NCBI GenBank assembly: GCA_034440615.1
Contig: JAOTOM010001533.1
Span: 1-64,000, forward strand
Reading direction: 5' to 3'
DNA from: Ashinkailepas kermadecensis
Lineage: Eukaryota; Arthropoda; Thecostraca; Neolepadidae
DNA: 64,000 bases
Under the pieces are notes generated by a model. That model was not told where the DNA came from. It ran no database searches and saw only the letters and a list, made by a program, of their open reading frames with translations. The position numbers and the translations under genes are program-made. How positions within the stretch are numbered: the stretch's first letter is position 1; each line of letters begins with the position of its first letter. Positions 19,814 through 30,418 of the stretch are shown one piece after another.

Positions 19814-22800
19814 TCAGCGAGGGGTATATATTGCGGAGAACGACACTGCAGATAAGAAGTCCATCAATCGTCCCGATTGGACAACGTTCGAGCTGTCGGA
19901 TAGAATATCGCCAAGGGAAGACGCCTGGTCATGCCCAAAATGGCGTTTACGCTCGTCAGTGTAATGAGGACACGATATTAAAACGTGGCGAACTGTCAGC
20001 GGTGCACGACATCTTGAGCACAGAGGTTTGTCGCCACCACATAACAAATAACCGTGAGTAGCATGCGTGTGCCCTATGCGGAGACGGCACAGTGTGACCT
20101 CTTCTTGTCTACGTTTGCGACAGGACGAGCTCCATGGTCTCAAACGTTGTTTGATGGTTCGTAGTTTGTTTGCCGGCGTCGCATCCCACATAGCCTGCCA
20201 CTTGTCTAGGAGAAAGACGGACACCTGTCGGTAGTGGTCCGTGGCAGGGAGTGGCAGTGATCGAGAGCACGGTGCACTTGCTGCTCGTTTCGCCGCAGCA
20301 TCCGCTAACTCGTTACCGGAAATGCCAACGTGGCTCGGAAGCCAACATAGAATAACTCGTCGTCCAAGGCGTTGCATGTCGGTAAGACGGCTCACGATAT
20401 CCCGCAGAAGGGGGTTTGACGGATAAAACGTGTTCAGGGCCATAAGACTACTTAAAGAATCGGTGAATATAACATGTCGATCACCACCCGACACTTCGAT
20501 ATAACACAGGGCTTTCGTAATAGCGACAGTTCCGACGAGTACACCGATGCGTACGTCGGGAGCGAAAACGAGCGGGCGACAGATCCGCAAACAAAAGCGC
20601 TACCAACGTCATCCTCTGTTCGAGAGCCGTCAGTATATGTTGCTACCCATTCCTTGAATGTTCCAATATGTTGGAGAGCCAGTGCGCGAAATTCTGCTGC
20701 AGGGATATCGGATTTTCTGATTTTCGCAAGAGATACATCCACCTCCGGTGTAATCAACTCCCATGGAGGGGTCTCTATGTTCTGGACTCTACGAATTCCT
20801 CGAAGCTTAACTCGACTTTCCTGCAGGAGTCTTCGAATTCGCACACCGAACGGGGCGACACTCAGATTTTGTTCCCCAGAGAAAAGAGTCGACAGTCGAC
20901 GAGAAAATACATGCGAGAAAGCCGGATGGTCGGGAAACTGGCGGAGCTTGCAGGCATACCGCATTCCCAACCTTTCTCTGCGCAGAGAGAGGTGGCTCGT
21001 GTGCTTCGGCTAAAAGACTCACGATGGGCGAAGTACGAAATGCTCCGGTCGCGATGCGAATAGCGGTGTGATGAACAGTGTCCAGGGTTCGTTTGGCGGA
21101 GTTGCGCGCTCCGTCGTAGACAAAGCAGGCGTAGTCTAGCTTAGCGCGTATCAGTGAGCGGTAGAGCAGAATAAGGGAGTCCCAGTCAGCTCCATAGCTA
21201 GTGCGAGAAACACACTTTAATATGTTGCGTGATTTAAAACACTTGTCACGAAGTGACTTAAAATGTTCCGTGTAGCTAAGGCGTGAATCGAAAGTCATTC
21301 CAAGGAACTTCACCACAGGTGGCATCGGAATTTGGCTGCCGTACAGCTTGAGACGGAGTTCTGCACAGTTACGTCGGCGACAGAAGTGCATTGCGGTTGT
21401 CTTTTGTGTTGAAAACCGGAATCCGTTCACTGCACCCCACCTTTCGAGTTTCTGCACTGCAATTTGGAGACGTCTCGACATAGCAGACAACCTAGCTGTG
21501 CTACACCAGATGGCAAAATCGTCTACGAAGAGAGACCGACCAAGTTGGGGTGGAAGTACGTCGCAAATATCGTTGATCATTATGGCGAACAGTGCCACAC
21601 TCAAAACACTTTCCTGTGGTACGCCATTCTCCTGCACATATCTTCTGGATATCTGGTGGCCAACACGAACACGGAAATGTCGATCAGTCAGAAAATTCTG
21701 TATAAAGATCCCCATTGATCCCCGGACACCGCATCTGTGTACTTTTGCAATAATACCCTGGCGCCAAGTCGTGTCATACGCTGCTTCTATGTCGAAAAAG
21801 ACAGCGCCGACGTGCTGTTTCTGCTTAAACGCCACACGTACTGCTGTGTCCAGTGTCAAAATGTGGTCGATAGAACTCCGGTTCTTCCTAAAACCGCACT
21901 GTGCATCTGAAAAGAAGTCATGCACTTCTAAAAACCACGTTAATCTGGTAGTTGCCAGCCTTTCCATTAACTTGCATAGACATGAGGTGAGGGCTATTGG
22001 GCGATAGTGGAGTGGTTCTAGTCCACTTTTGCCAGGCTTCAACACTGGTATCACCAATGCTTCTCGCCAGGCTACAGGGAAGTCCCCTTGTTGCCACAGC
22101 TGGTTGAATATGCTTAGAAGTGTTTCGATTGCACATGGTGGGAGATGTTTTATCATTTCGTTGTGAATATTGTCTGGGCCCTCGCATACACTCCTGAGCT
22201 TCGCCACGGCGGATGTCAGTTCGGACATCGTGAATGGTCTGTTATACGATATGCTGTCAGTGGTGGCAAAGTCAACAGGAGACATTTCGAAGCGCGATCT
22301 GTGACGCAAGAATTGCGGATCCCAATTGCCACCTTGGCTACGTTCCGACAAAGAGTGGGCAATTTCGTTCGCAACGTCTATGGATTTCGTCACGTCCATG
22401 TGACCCATGCGTAGCACGGGTAGGGGAACGGACGAATGCTGGCCTGCAATGCGTTTTATTCTGGACCACACCTGTGTGATCGGGGTATGCTTGTTTATTT
22501 CGCCCACATATTTACGCCATGATAGCTGTTTTGCTGCCCGAATAGTGCGTCGTGCCAGGGCCGTGGCCCTCAGAAAGGCAACCATATTTATAGAGTTGCT
22601 ATTTTTACTAAATTTGCGATATGCCCGTTTCCTTGAGCGGATGGCGTCTCCGCATTCCTCTGTCCACCACGGCACTGGGGTACGCCGGGGGGCACCGGAG
22701 GTGCGGGGTATGCATGCGGATGCAGAACGTAGAAGCAGTGATGTGAACTGTTCTATGCACTGTATTTTCTCCTGCCCGTCAGCAGAGCAAGCTGTTTCTA

Positions 22801-23560
22801 TTTGAGTTGTATAATCATTCCAGTTTGCTTTGCGAAGATTCCATCGCCGCGGCCTCTGTCCAAGGACAGGACCGTCACGGTATTCTAGCCATACAGGAAA
22901 ATGGTCACTTCCCATAGGATCATTGTCCACCGACCAATTAAAATATTGCACAAGTTGAGGACTACAGACACTGAGGTCTAACGCGGAAGTTTGTCCAGAT
23001 GGAGTACTAAAGTGAGTTCTGGTACCTGTGTTTAAAATACATAACGACTCCTCGTGTAAAAACTGCTCCATAAGACGTCCACGCCCGTTGACATCTTCAC
23101 ATCCCCAAACGGTATGATGTGAGTTGAAGTCGCCTAGAATTAGAACCGGCTCGGGGAGCTGAGAGCAAAGAAGCTTCAGCTCGGCAGATGGAAATGGGGT
23201 TCCAGGGGGCAGGTAAATACTGCATAATTAAATCATTTGCCGACCAAAGTGCACCCTGGCAGCGACGGCTTGAAGGCGTGTGTTCAAAAGTAGTGGATGC
23301 GAGGGAACACTATGGTGGATGCCTAGTAGCACTCCACCATGTGAAACGGTGTCAGATGCTACTTCTTTTCGGTGGAGGGTGTAGCATTTCACCTTGATTG
23401 AGGTGTCCGGCGACAGCTTAGTCTCCTGTAGACAGAACGCCACCGGACAGACCCTGCTTAGCACTGCCTGCAAGTCATGGGCACTGCTTCTATAACCCCT
23501 GCAGTTCCATTGTAAAACAGCTTGTATTGAGAGATATACTAAAAGGGTTAAAACAGGTCA
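19814..23560 (-). pseudogene. I-clade LINE ORF2: EN-RT-RNase H, broken
   Basis: The reading starts near LQWNCRG and LQETKLSP (endonuclease N and E motifs), with VLILGDFNSHH and GSDHFPVW completing the EEP domain. The RT follows: HYRPIALTSCLCKLMERL, QCGFRKNRSSIDH, AVFFDIEAAYDTTW, QESVLSVALF and the catalytic SLFVDDFAIW (near 21511-21540). The RNase H has YTDGSR, SVYSSEL, FTDSLSSL and WLPSHVGISGNELADAAAKR. A C-terminal Cys/His segment (CSRCRAPLTVRHVLISC) ends it. Lesions: an in-frame stop near 23231 in the endonuclease and frameshifts near 20820-20970 and 20460-20590. It would make cDNA from element RNA at a nicked target; here it cannot yield a full protein. Confidence 0.9.
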
Positions 23561-23562
23561 GT

Positions 23563-25568
23563 TCATGGAGAACTAGCCGGGGCCCACGAGTCGGATGCTG
23601 TGCGCGCTCGCGCTCTCGGACTGACCCCGCCGGTTGGCGAGACTGACCAGGGCGAGACGCGCTTCCGGCCTGCTGCGGGCGACCAGCGAGACTGGCCGCC
23701 TGTCTGGGGAGGTGTGGGAGGTGGGCCCATCACCCTCCCAGTCTCTGTGGTGTGGAGGGAGCTGGCTTGTGGAGTTGCGGACGATAGGGGGCAAGCACCG
23801 AGGGCCTGTCTTCCTACATTTGGCGACGTCTCCCTCGACCCAGCTCGGGATGTCCGGCCTGAAGCCCCCATGTCGGGAGCCCCTTGGCGGACATCAATTC
23901 CTAGGCGCGGTCGGGTCGTGGACGGTGCAATTACCGGTACCCGGCCGGAGGCCACACCCTTCTCTTCGGAGATGGTAGGTGGGGGTGGGGGTGTTGGGGT
24001 AGTTCGGGAGGGTGTAGGGTTGGGTTGGGTAGGTTTAGGGTTGGCGATGGTGGTGGGTAAGGATTGGATGTGGGAGGAGGGCTTCCCCATCCTCGTCGTC
24101 GGTTCGACGCGACTCTGAGACGTCGGTGTCTCGAATCCTGGTCCCGGAGAGCTCCTGGAATCTTCCCTAGCGGGAATGGAGTGTTGGGCCAGGGAGGTAG
24201 GGAGGGGAATGTTAGGGTTAGGGGTTGGAGTGGCTGGGGAGGGGTTGGGCTTGGATGATGATGTACGGGCCGGTCTTTTTCCTCGTTGGACCTGGACCCA
24301 CTCTCCTCCTTGAGGAGTCGCTACAGGGTCCTCAGCTGAGGGCTCCCTTATCACCGTCTGGGGAGAGGACGAAACTCTTTCTCCTATCGGTGTGCATTCA
24401 ATACCAAAGGCAAGCATTATGGCACTGAGCTGTGCTATAAGATGAGAGGCACTCATGTGTGTGTGTTGCATTGGAGACTGCTGTGTGATCTTAGAGTTCA
24501 GTTTTACCTTTGCAGCGTATGATATTCTCGGATGAGCTACTTCATAAATCTCACGCGCCTCACGAAATGTGATCTTTTTGAAACTTTTAATGCCAACTAT
24601 TTCCTTCTCTTTTAAGAAAATGGGGCAAGAGCGATCATAGGCGGTATGGGGTATTTGGTCTGGGCCGCAGTTGGAGCAGTGTGGATACTCCGCTTCACAT
24701 TTGTCTTGCGCATGCTCTACTGATCCACATCTCCCACATGTCTCTCGGTTTCGACAGTGCTGCGAAGTGTGACCAAAACGGGAGCAACGGAAACATCTCA
24801 TCGGATTTGGTACAAATACACGGACCTTCACGCGGACATACCCTACAAATATAAATTCAGGAAGATCCGTCGTGTGAAAAGTTAAGATGATGTTGTTTGC
24901 ACTTCTTTGCCTTTCCTAATTGAAATTCTTCGCGCCTCCACCACTCCCCACTCCGTTAGGCCATCCACAATGTCAGCGTCCGAAACATCTCGCAGGTCGT
25001 AGCAATTGATGACTCCTTTGGAGTAATTTTTGGTATTGTGAGGTTGAATTTCGATGCGTACGGTGACTATTCTCCTGCCGGTTTCCTGTCGTACAGTGTA
25101 AGTTATTTCCGTTGCGTCAAGCGCCCTCCTTGCATCCTCAGCAGTATTAAATTCGACTTCCAGTCCACCGTCTCTGAGCTTTTCACACCTCAATACCGAC
25201 CCTAGCTTGTCACAAGCCTCCTTCCTTTGGAACGGTGTAAGAAGTGAAAGTTTCATGTTTTCCTCCATGGATTTTATGATCAGAATACGAGGTGCAGGTA
25301 GACCAGCTCGGAGGCCGGGCACTCCATGCACTACATTCAGAGTCTTATGTCGGGTTGTCTGTCCCCTATTGGAGGGGGCAGGTGGGTTGTTTTTTGTGTT
25401 GGAAGTTGCCATGTAAGTGCGATATGTTTCCGCTCCTCGGGCGCCCCACCACGTAGGAGCCCAACTGGGGGGACGCCTGGGTCCCGCGGACGGGAGGACG
25501 CCAGGCGCCCGGGGAGCTATACGGGGCAGGCGGCGCCTTCGCCCGGCCGGGAGAGAGAGACTCACCAC
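23563..25568 (-). pseudogene. I-clade LINE ORF1 (gag-like, CCHC), one frameshift
   Basis: The first part (25568-24882) starts at either of two ATGs; the one giving MATSNTKNNPPAP near 25411 looks more natural than the GC-rich upstream one. It has a fold typical of I-factor ORF1 (SMEENMKLSLLTPFQRKEA, then RIVTVRIEIQPHNTKNYSKG). The second part (24831-23563) has CCHC knuckles: CFRCSRFGHTSQHC, CGRCGSVEHAQDKC and CSNCGP. It then runs into a long Pro/Ser/Thr-rich tail. The parts are one base out of frame near 24890-24905. ORF1 proteins bind element RNA and package it with ORF2. The loss of frame before the knuckles would disable it. Confidence 0.88.
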
Positions 25569-26074
25569 CGCGACCGGGATCCAGCACCGCCCACCCCTTG
25601 ACCCCAGCCGGCCGGACCGGCAGACACTGGGAAGATTCCCAGGTCCCCGGCCCGAGGCGACAAGCCACTTGGCCCGCGTGAGGCCCCACGGGTCCGCCCG
25701 CCCCTCCGGGATATCGGGACCAAAGAGGTGTGTTGGTCCCCCGTCACAACTAGCACCGTGCGACGGGGGACCTCAACCTCCAGGACTCCGTCAACCCCGG
25801 GGGGCGGGCCTAGGGGGCGCGGCTACCCCGATAAAACTGAGCTGGAGGGCAGGACCGGGGAAGTTGTCCTACCTGCTCATGATAGGGAGAGTTGGTGTTG
25901 CATGGTCAGGTGAAGGAGATGGATGTTGAGATTAGATGGGCATTGGAATGGGAGCGTATGGATGGAAGGACGAGTGAGGCACTCTTAGTCTCACCCCTCG
26001 CCGGTAAGATGGTCGCCGGGTCATTGGGGCACGCAATCCCCCCCACCACGGAAAGGTGGTGCCTCGTCGGGGGG
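25569..26074 (-). other. GC-rich 5' leader of the I-clade LINE
   Basis: No ORF is needed here. The element's first bases on the minus strand are pyrimidine-rich (CCCCGACGAGGCACCACC). I-clade LINEs carry internal downstream promoters in this position, but none can be read off reliably. Confidence 0.5.
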
Positions 26075-26087
26075 AAAGTAAACAGGT

Positions 26088-27832
26088 CTGCCTCAGTTAA
26101 CACCGTGATAAAGTCACGTTCTAACGGACGAGTGGATACCTCGGAACTGACCCTTGACCTTGGTGAGATCGATTGGGTCCAGGTCACTGGGCGCATATCA
26201 GTAACTGACAAGTGGGACACCCTGCTGAAATTGATGACACCTATTCTCGACGAGCACATGCCACTCAGAAATATCAAAATTCGGAACCCAACAGCACCCC
26301 ATGTCAGCGAAGCTATCAAACAGCTCATGCACCGGCGAAATGTAGCTTTGCACTTGCAAGATAGAAGCACATACAAGGTACTTAACAGACAAGTTCGCTC
26401 AGCTATCAGAGCTGACTGTAGGGACGAGATTAGCAGAAAGATAGCTCAGCAAGGCCCATCAGCTGCGTGGCGTGCCCATTATCGACACCAAAAAAGGCTC
26501 TCATAGAGTTCAACCTCAGGTCCTACCTCAGCAGCTAAATCAATACTTTGTTAGTGCCGGACCTAAGGTATCAGCAGAGGTAAAACGCCAGGCAAACATG
26601 CCTGAACACACACCTCCCAGTTGCCGGCTATCGCGCGTCTCTACCAGCTCCTATAAAGTATCACCCATATCCATCGAACAGCTAACCAAAATTGTCATGG
26701 ACATGAGGAACACAAGTGCTTGCGGGACCGACGGGATCTGTATTAAGGTTATCAAATTTATGTTCTTTTATATCGGAGAAGTGCTGCTCGACATTATAAA
26801 CACATGCCTGACTACAGCTGATATCCCCTTCACTTGGAAACAGTCAATAGTAGCTCCCATTCACAAATCAGGAGATCCTTCGGATCCCTCTAATTTTAGG
26901 CCCATCTCATTGGTTCCGGTTATCGCCAAAATCACAGAGAGGGTAGTGCAGAAACAACTCTATCACTATCTGAACTCAAACCACCTGCTGGTGCAAACTC
27001 AGCACGGCTTCAGACCACGCCACTCTACGGAAACCGCTCTCATCTCGGTCACGGACAAAATACTAGCAGCAATGGAGCGTTCGGAAGTAGCTCTCCTTTG
27101 CATTCTGGACCTAAGTAAATGCTTCGACGTAATAGATTACACCAAACTGATCACTAGATCACACAAACTAGAGTCGTGTCAGGTCTACGGAAATTTGAAC
27201 ATATTTCTGATGCCCGTAACGAGTTGGGTCTCCTCACCGCAGCTGATCTGCATCCATTTCACAGCCTTACTTTGCTCCAGAAGATCATTCTGACGGGTGA
27301 GCCAACGCACATTGCCGGTCAAATCACTGCAAACTCTACCCTGCGAAACCGTCATACGCGTGCAGACGACCACCTGCACATGTCAGCCATACACAGAGAG
27401 GCGGGCCGCAGGAGACTTATCTACTCGTCTGTCTTCCACTATAACTACCTACTGAAACAAAAACATCGAGGCTGTCTAACTTCAAGAAACATGCATTAGC
27501 GTGCACTCCACGAGCAATACTAGTCCCACAAAAAAAAACTTACAAAATGGATTTGTGTACACTATAAACTCACCTTTAGGCCATAGCTTTCCTATCACTT
27601 CTATAAACTACTCGTTTATAGCTCGTTGCAAGCACGGTGTGTGTAGTGCAGATAGTGATATGGGTATTGTATTATGTTGGTGTATGAATGTTTGTTGCGC
27701 ATCTGCTACCACTATTGACCACAAATCTATCCTTTCTTTGCAAATATCTGCGAGTTATATCCAGACTGTCCATAACAGCCACTATACGTGGAGGGCATGT
27801 ATCGTGAAATAAATAAATAAAGAAATCAGAAA
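26088..27832 (+). pseudogene. CR1/L2-like LINE ORF2, RT part and 3' end (segment 3 of 3)
   Basis: It resumes after the TSD with the linker (ELTLDLGEIDWVQVTGRISV) and enters the RT: NTSACGTDGI, SDPSNFRPISLVPVIAKITE, TQHGFRPRHSTETALISVTD and CILDLSKCFDVIDY. It then jumps at about 27150-27180 to the C-terminal region (ISDARNELGLLTAADLHPFH, then GRRRLIYSSVFHYNYL). The deleted part contains the catalytic (F/Y)xDD motif, so the RT is dead independently of the nested insertions. A frameshift also lies near 26475-26510. The 3' end is a short AAATA-type tail (AAATAAATAAATAAAG, about 27810-27825), as expected for this group. Confidence 0.88.
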
Positions 27833-28751
27833 GACTCTCAATCTTGACCTCCTATGGTTACATATAATTGTATATTTTGTTATATTCCTGCATTTCCTCA
27901 GATGTCCCTGCTGCTAAACACCTAATCAGTGACCACACCTTAGCACGTTAGGGAAAGCAACCATTTGACCATATTCGCAGTCAAATCCAGTACATTACAG
28001 CCGAATTTAATAGTCGGTGGTAAGCTGTCAAGCATAAGCAGGTTTGTGAGCAATTTCGGTGTTCCATCCAGTTCAGCTGAGCGCGCCGCGGCGAGCGGCT
28101 GCGAGCGCTGGCTCTCCTCCCCGTACCCCTCGTGCCTTGTCCGCGGACGAAAATCAGAGTGATTGTGTGAACAATAGTGGAGAGCGAATGTGAAAGTGAC
28201 ATAAACAGGTCCCGACATCATCATCATCGTGAACAGGATTTACCAACTGCAGACCGGGCCGTGAGTGACTGGTGCCATGCATCGTGACATCGCACGTCTC
28301 CTGACGTTGCTCGCCATCGTCCGAGTTCTGGTGCTGGTCTGCACTGGAGCCACCCATATGCATCATCAACACAATCAGCATCTTTCCCGATTGCTGCGAA
28401 GCGTCGGCATCGGACGGCCGACTGGTCCGAACGGGCCCGCAGCGGTCGTGCCGCGGCCCCTGGCCGGCCGTTCTCTCGAATGCCGCCACTGACGTCACCA
28501 CCCCCAAGCACCATAGCTCGAGCCGCCGATCCGGGCCGACTCGTCCGCTCTGCCCAGCACCCCATTGGCTCTGGGCAGTGGTGTCATCTCCCCCGAGCAG
28601 CAAGTCGAAGGCCACGCGCCGGTCGACGGTCGGCCGGCCCCGGGCGGGGACGTCCCCCAGCGGCCGGCTGGCCCGGCCGTGTTGGGGCGGAGTGGTGCGC
28701 TGCGGCGGCCGCAGTCGGGTGCCGGCACAGACCGTGCAGTACCAAGGCAGC
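27833..28751 (+). mobile_element. Probable 5' region of a second CR1/L2-like LINE
   Basis: AT-rich spacer up to about 28080, then a very GC-rich tract open in several frames on both strands. Because the endonuclease of a second LINE starts just after the solo LTR, this tract is most simply its 5' leader. No protein can be assigned. The start of the element was not found. Confidence 0.45.
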
Positions 28752-29048
28752 TGTAGTAGTAGTAAGGCGGCGCACGTGGCGTACGCACCGGGTGATTCCG
28801 GCCGCCGGCCGCGTGAGGCCGGCGACGGCCGTCCGCGCGGTGAGTCAGGGGGTTCCGGCGGAGACGGGAGCGCTGCGGGGGTGGCGTGATGATGCGTCAC
28901 GCCACCCGAGACCGAGTGACGGCGCCGGAACCGCCTGAGTCATGCGAGGTGTGGAGAGGGCCCCCGGCGCGGCCGGGGGACAGTCTGCTGTCGGCTCTGG
29001 CAATACACGGGTCCCGGCATACAGACGTTTTTCATTTTGGTCACTACA
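28752..29048 (+). mobile_element. Solo LTR, 297 bp, TSD GCAGC
   Basis: It begins TGTAGTAG and ends GGTCACTACA, flanked by the 5-bp direct repeat GCAGC (28747-28751 and 29049-29053). Internally it aligns with the LTRs at 29332 and 33790: GGTGAGTCAGG, a TGATG-TGCGTCACG block, then GGGCCCCCGGCGCGGCCGGG and GACAGTCTG in the same order. It is clearly diverged from them, so it belongs to a related subfamily and is older. A solo LTR arises by recombination between the two LTRs of a full element. Confidence 0.9.
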
Positions 29049-29331
29049 GCAGCCACGCACCGGCGGTCGGCGGCCGCAGCGCCGTGGCGCGCGCGGACAA
29101 AGGTCGCGGGGCGGCCGCGCCGCTACCGACGATCTCCTGATAGGATCAATTAACATTCAGTCGCTAAAGCCTAAACTGCTGGAACTCTCCAACGACCTCC
29201 ACAACCGTAACTATGACATCATGGCTCTGTCCGAGACGTGGCTCAGACCCAGCACACCGAACAGACTGCTGGTCCTCCCTGGCTACACGCTCCACCGCGC
29301 CGACCGCCCGGATCGTCGTGGCTACGGAGGT
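29049..29331 (+). pseudogene. Second CR1/L2-like LINE, endonuclease fragment
   Basis: It encodes LLIGSINIQSLKPKLLELSN, IMALSETWLRPSTPNRL and HRADRPDRRGYGG. These are the same motifs, in the same order, as the LINE at 13763-14568, with clear divergence. The frame ends exactly where the LTR retrotransposon starts. The expected continuation was not seen after 34058. Confidence 0.85.
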
Positions 29332-29600
29332 TGTAGTGTGTTTTTGGTTGTGGTGCTGTGGATGCACGGTGAGTCAGGGGTTCCGGTTGGCTCGGCGCGG
29401 CGCCGGCGGCGGCCACGCGGGGGTAGCGTGATGGTGCGTCACGACCACGCAGGGGGCCACCGGAGCCGCCGGCTGACGAAACTGCTTGACTCACCCGAGG
29501 CGATGAGAGGGCCCCCGGCGCGGCCGGGGGACAGTCTGACTGGGGCACGATCAGTGAATACACGTCCTGGCATGACCGGAATTGTCATTTGGTAACTACA
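29332..29600 (+). repeat. 5' LTR
   Basis: 269 bp, TG...CA ends. It contains TGAGTCA and a strong GC hairpin GGCCCCCGGCGCGGCCGGGG. The two differences from the 3' LTR are A/G changes (GGGGGTAGCG versus GGGGGTGGCG, and GACGAAACTG versus GACGGAACTG). Confidence 0.95.
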
Positions 29601-30418
29601 AGCTATTTCGGCCTTTTTCGGTGTCCGTCATGCCAGGGACGGACGGTGAGCCGGTGTCAAGTGTTGCGCCGCCGATGGAGGTGCCAGCGGGCGTGCTGGG
29701 TGACGTCCGTGCGCGCTACTTTGATGCGCGGAATATCCCGGAATTCAGCGGCGCCGGCGACAACGTTGCAGAGTGGTTCGGGAGAGCGGAGCTGTTGTGT
29801 CGCCGGCGGGGCGTCAACTGCATGGACGTCATGCCTGAGCGGTTGACGGGTGCCGCGTACGCGGTCTGGGAGCAGCTGGCGGAGGAGGCTCAGGGGTCAA
29901 CGGAGGCGGTACGGGCGGCGCTGTACGACGCGTTTGCCCCCAACCGATACGTCGCCTTCGACGCATTCCAGGCCCGGGTGCTGAAGGAGGGCGAGTCGCC
30001 GGATGCGTACCTGGCCGACCTGCGTCGCCTCATGGACCTGGTGTTGGGCGGCTCTGGTGACGTGATTCCCGAGACGATTCTCGCCACCAAGTTCGTGTCC
30101 GGCCTGCCGCTCCGCGTCCGGACGCAGCTCAAAGCGGGGACGCGGGCGCGGGCCCTCTGCCTGCCCGAGCTCGTTCGAGTCGCGAGGGAAGTACTCAGCG
30201 ATGAGCAGGGAGCGGCAGTAGCAACGGTGTCTCCTGTTGTGGCAGCGACGCGGCGAGACGACGCCCGGCCGCGGCCACGCCCACGTGTGCGCTGCTGGAC
30301 GTGCGGCACCGTGGGTCATCTGGCGGCGGCGTGTCCTCGTCGCGTACCGGCTGCGCCAATGGCTGCGGGAAACGCGGCTGGGGGCGCGCTAGCGCGAGCG
30401 CCGTCTCCCGCGGCGTAA
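29582..30418 (+). CDS. gag: LTR retrotransposon gag with CCHC zinc knuckle
   Basis: 278 codons. The ATG at the listed start lies inside the LTR; the next ATG, reading MPGTDGEPV near 29630, is the more natural start. The N-terminal half is capsid-like (FSGAGDNVAEWFGRAELLC, then VLKEGESPDAYLADLRRLM, a typical retrotransposon gag helix pattern). The knuckle CWTCGTVGHLAAAC (residues 238-251) matches C-x2-C-x4-H-x4-C. Gag assembles the cytoplasmic particle that packages element RNA. It overlaps the pol frame by about 118 bp with pol one base back, so a -1 frameshift is the likely expression route, as in related elements. The frame is intact. Confidence 0.85.
   Translation: MSFGNYKLFRPFSVSVMPGTDGEPVSSVAPPMEVPAGVLGDVRARYFDARNIPEFSGAGDNVAEWFGRAELLCRRRGVNCMDVMPERLTGAAYAVWEQLAEEAQGSTEAVRAALYDAFAPNRYVAFDAFQARVLKEGESPDAYLADLRRLMDLVLGGSGDVIPETILATKFVSGLPLRVRTQLKAGTRARALCLPELVRVAREVLSDEQGAAVATVSPVVAATRRDDARPRPRPRVRCWTCGTVGHLAAACPRRVPAAPMAAGNAAGGALARAPSPAA

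Larger units (their letters stand above)
19662..26074 (-). mobile_element. Full-length I-clade LINE with 13-bp TSD
   Basis: A 6.4-kb non-LTR retrotransposon on the minus strand, flanked by AAAGTAAACAGGT (19649-19661 and 26075-26087). It is inserted in the CR1/L2-like LINE. Reading 5' to 3' it has a GC-rich leader, ORF1 with CCHC knuckles, ORF2 with endonuclease, reverse transcriptase and RNase H, then a short 3' UTR. The UTR ends in a hairpin (GGGCGC...GCGCCC) and an AAAACC-AATAACTAACTAAC tail. The CCHC ORF1 plus an RNase H at the end of ORF2 places it in or near the I clade. Both ORFs have lesions, so this copy is inactive, although its length and TSD are intact. Confidence 0.92.

Noticed and set aside
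28154..28900. 248-codon minus-strand ORF in GC-rich DNA
   Set aside because: High-GC sequence lacks stops in many frames; the region is better explained as a LINE leader followed by a solo LTR.
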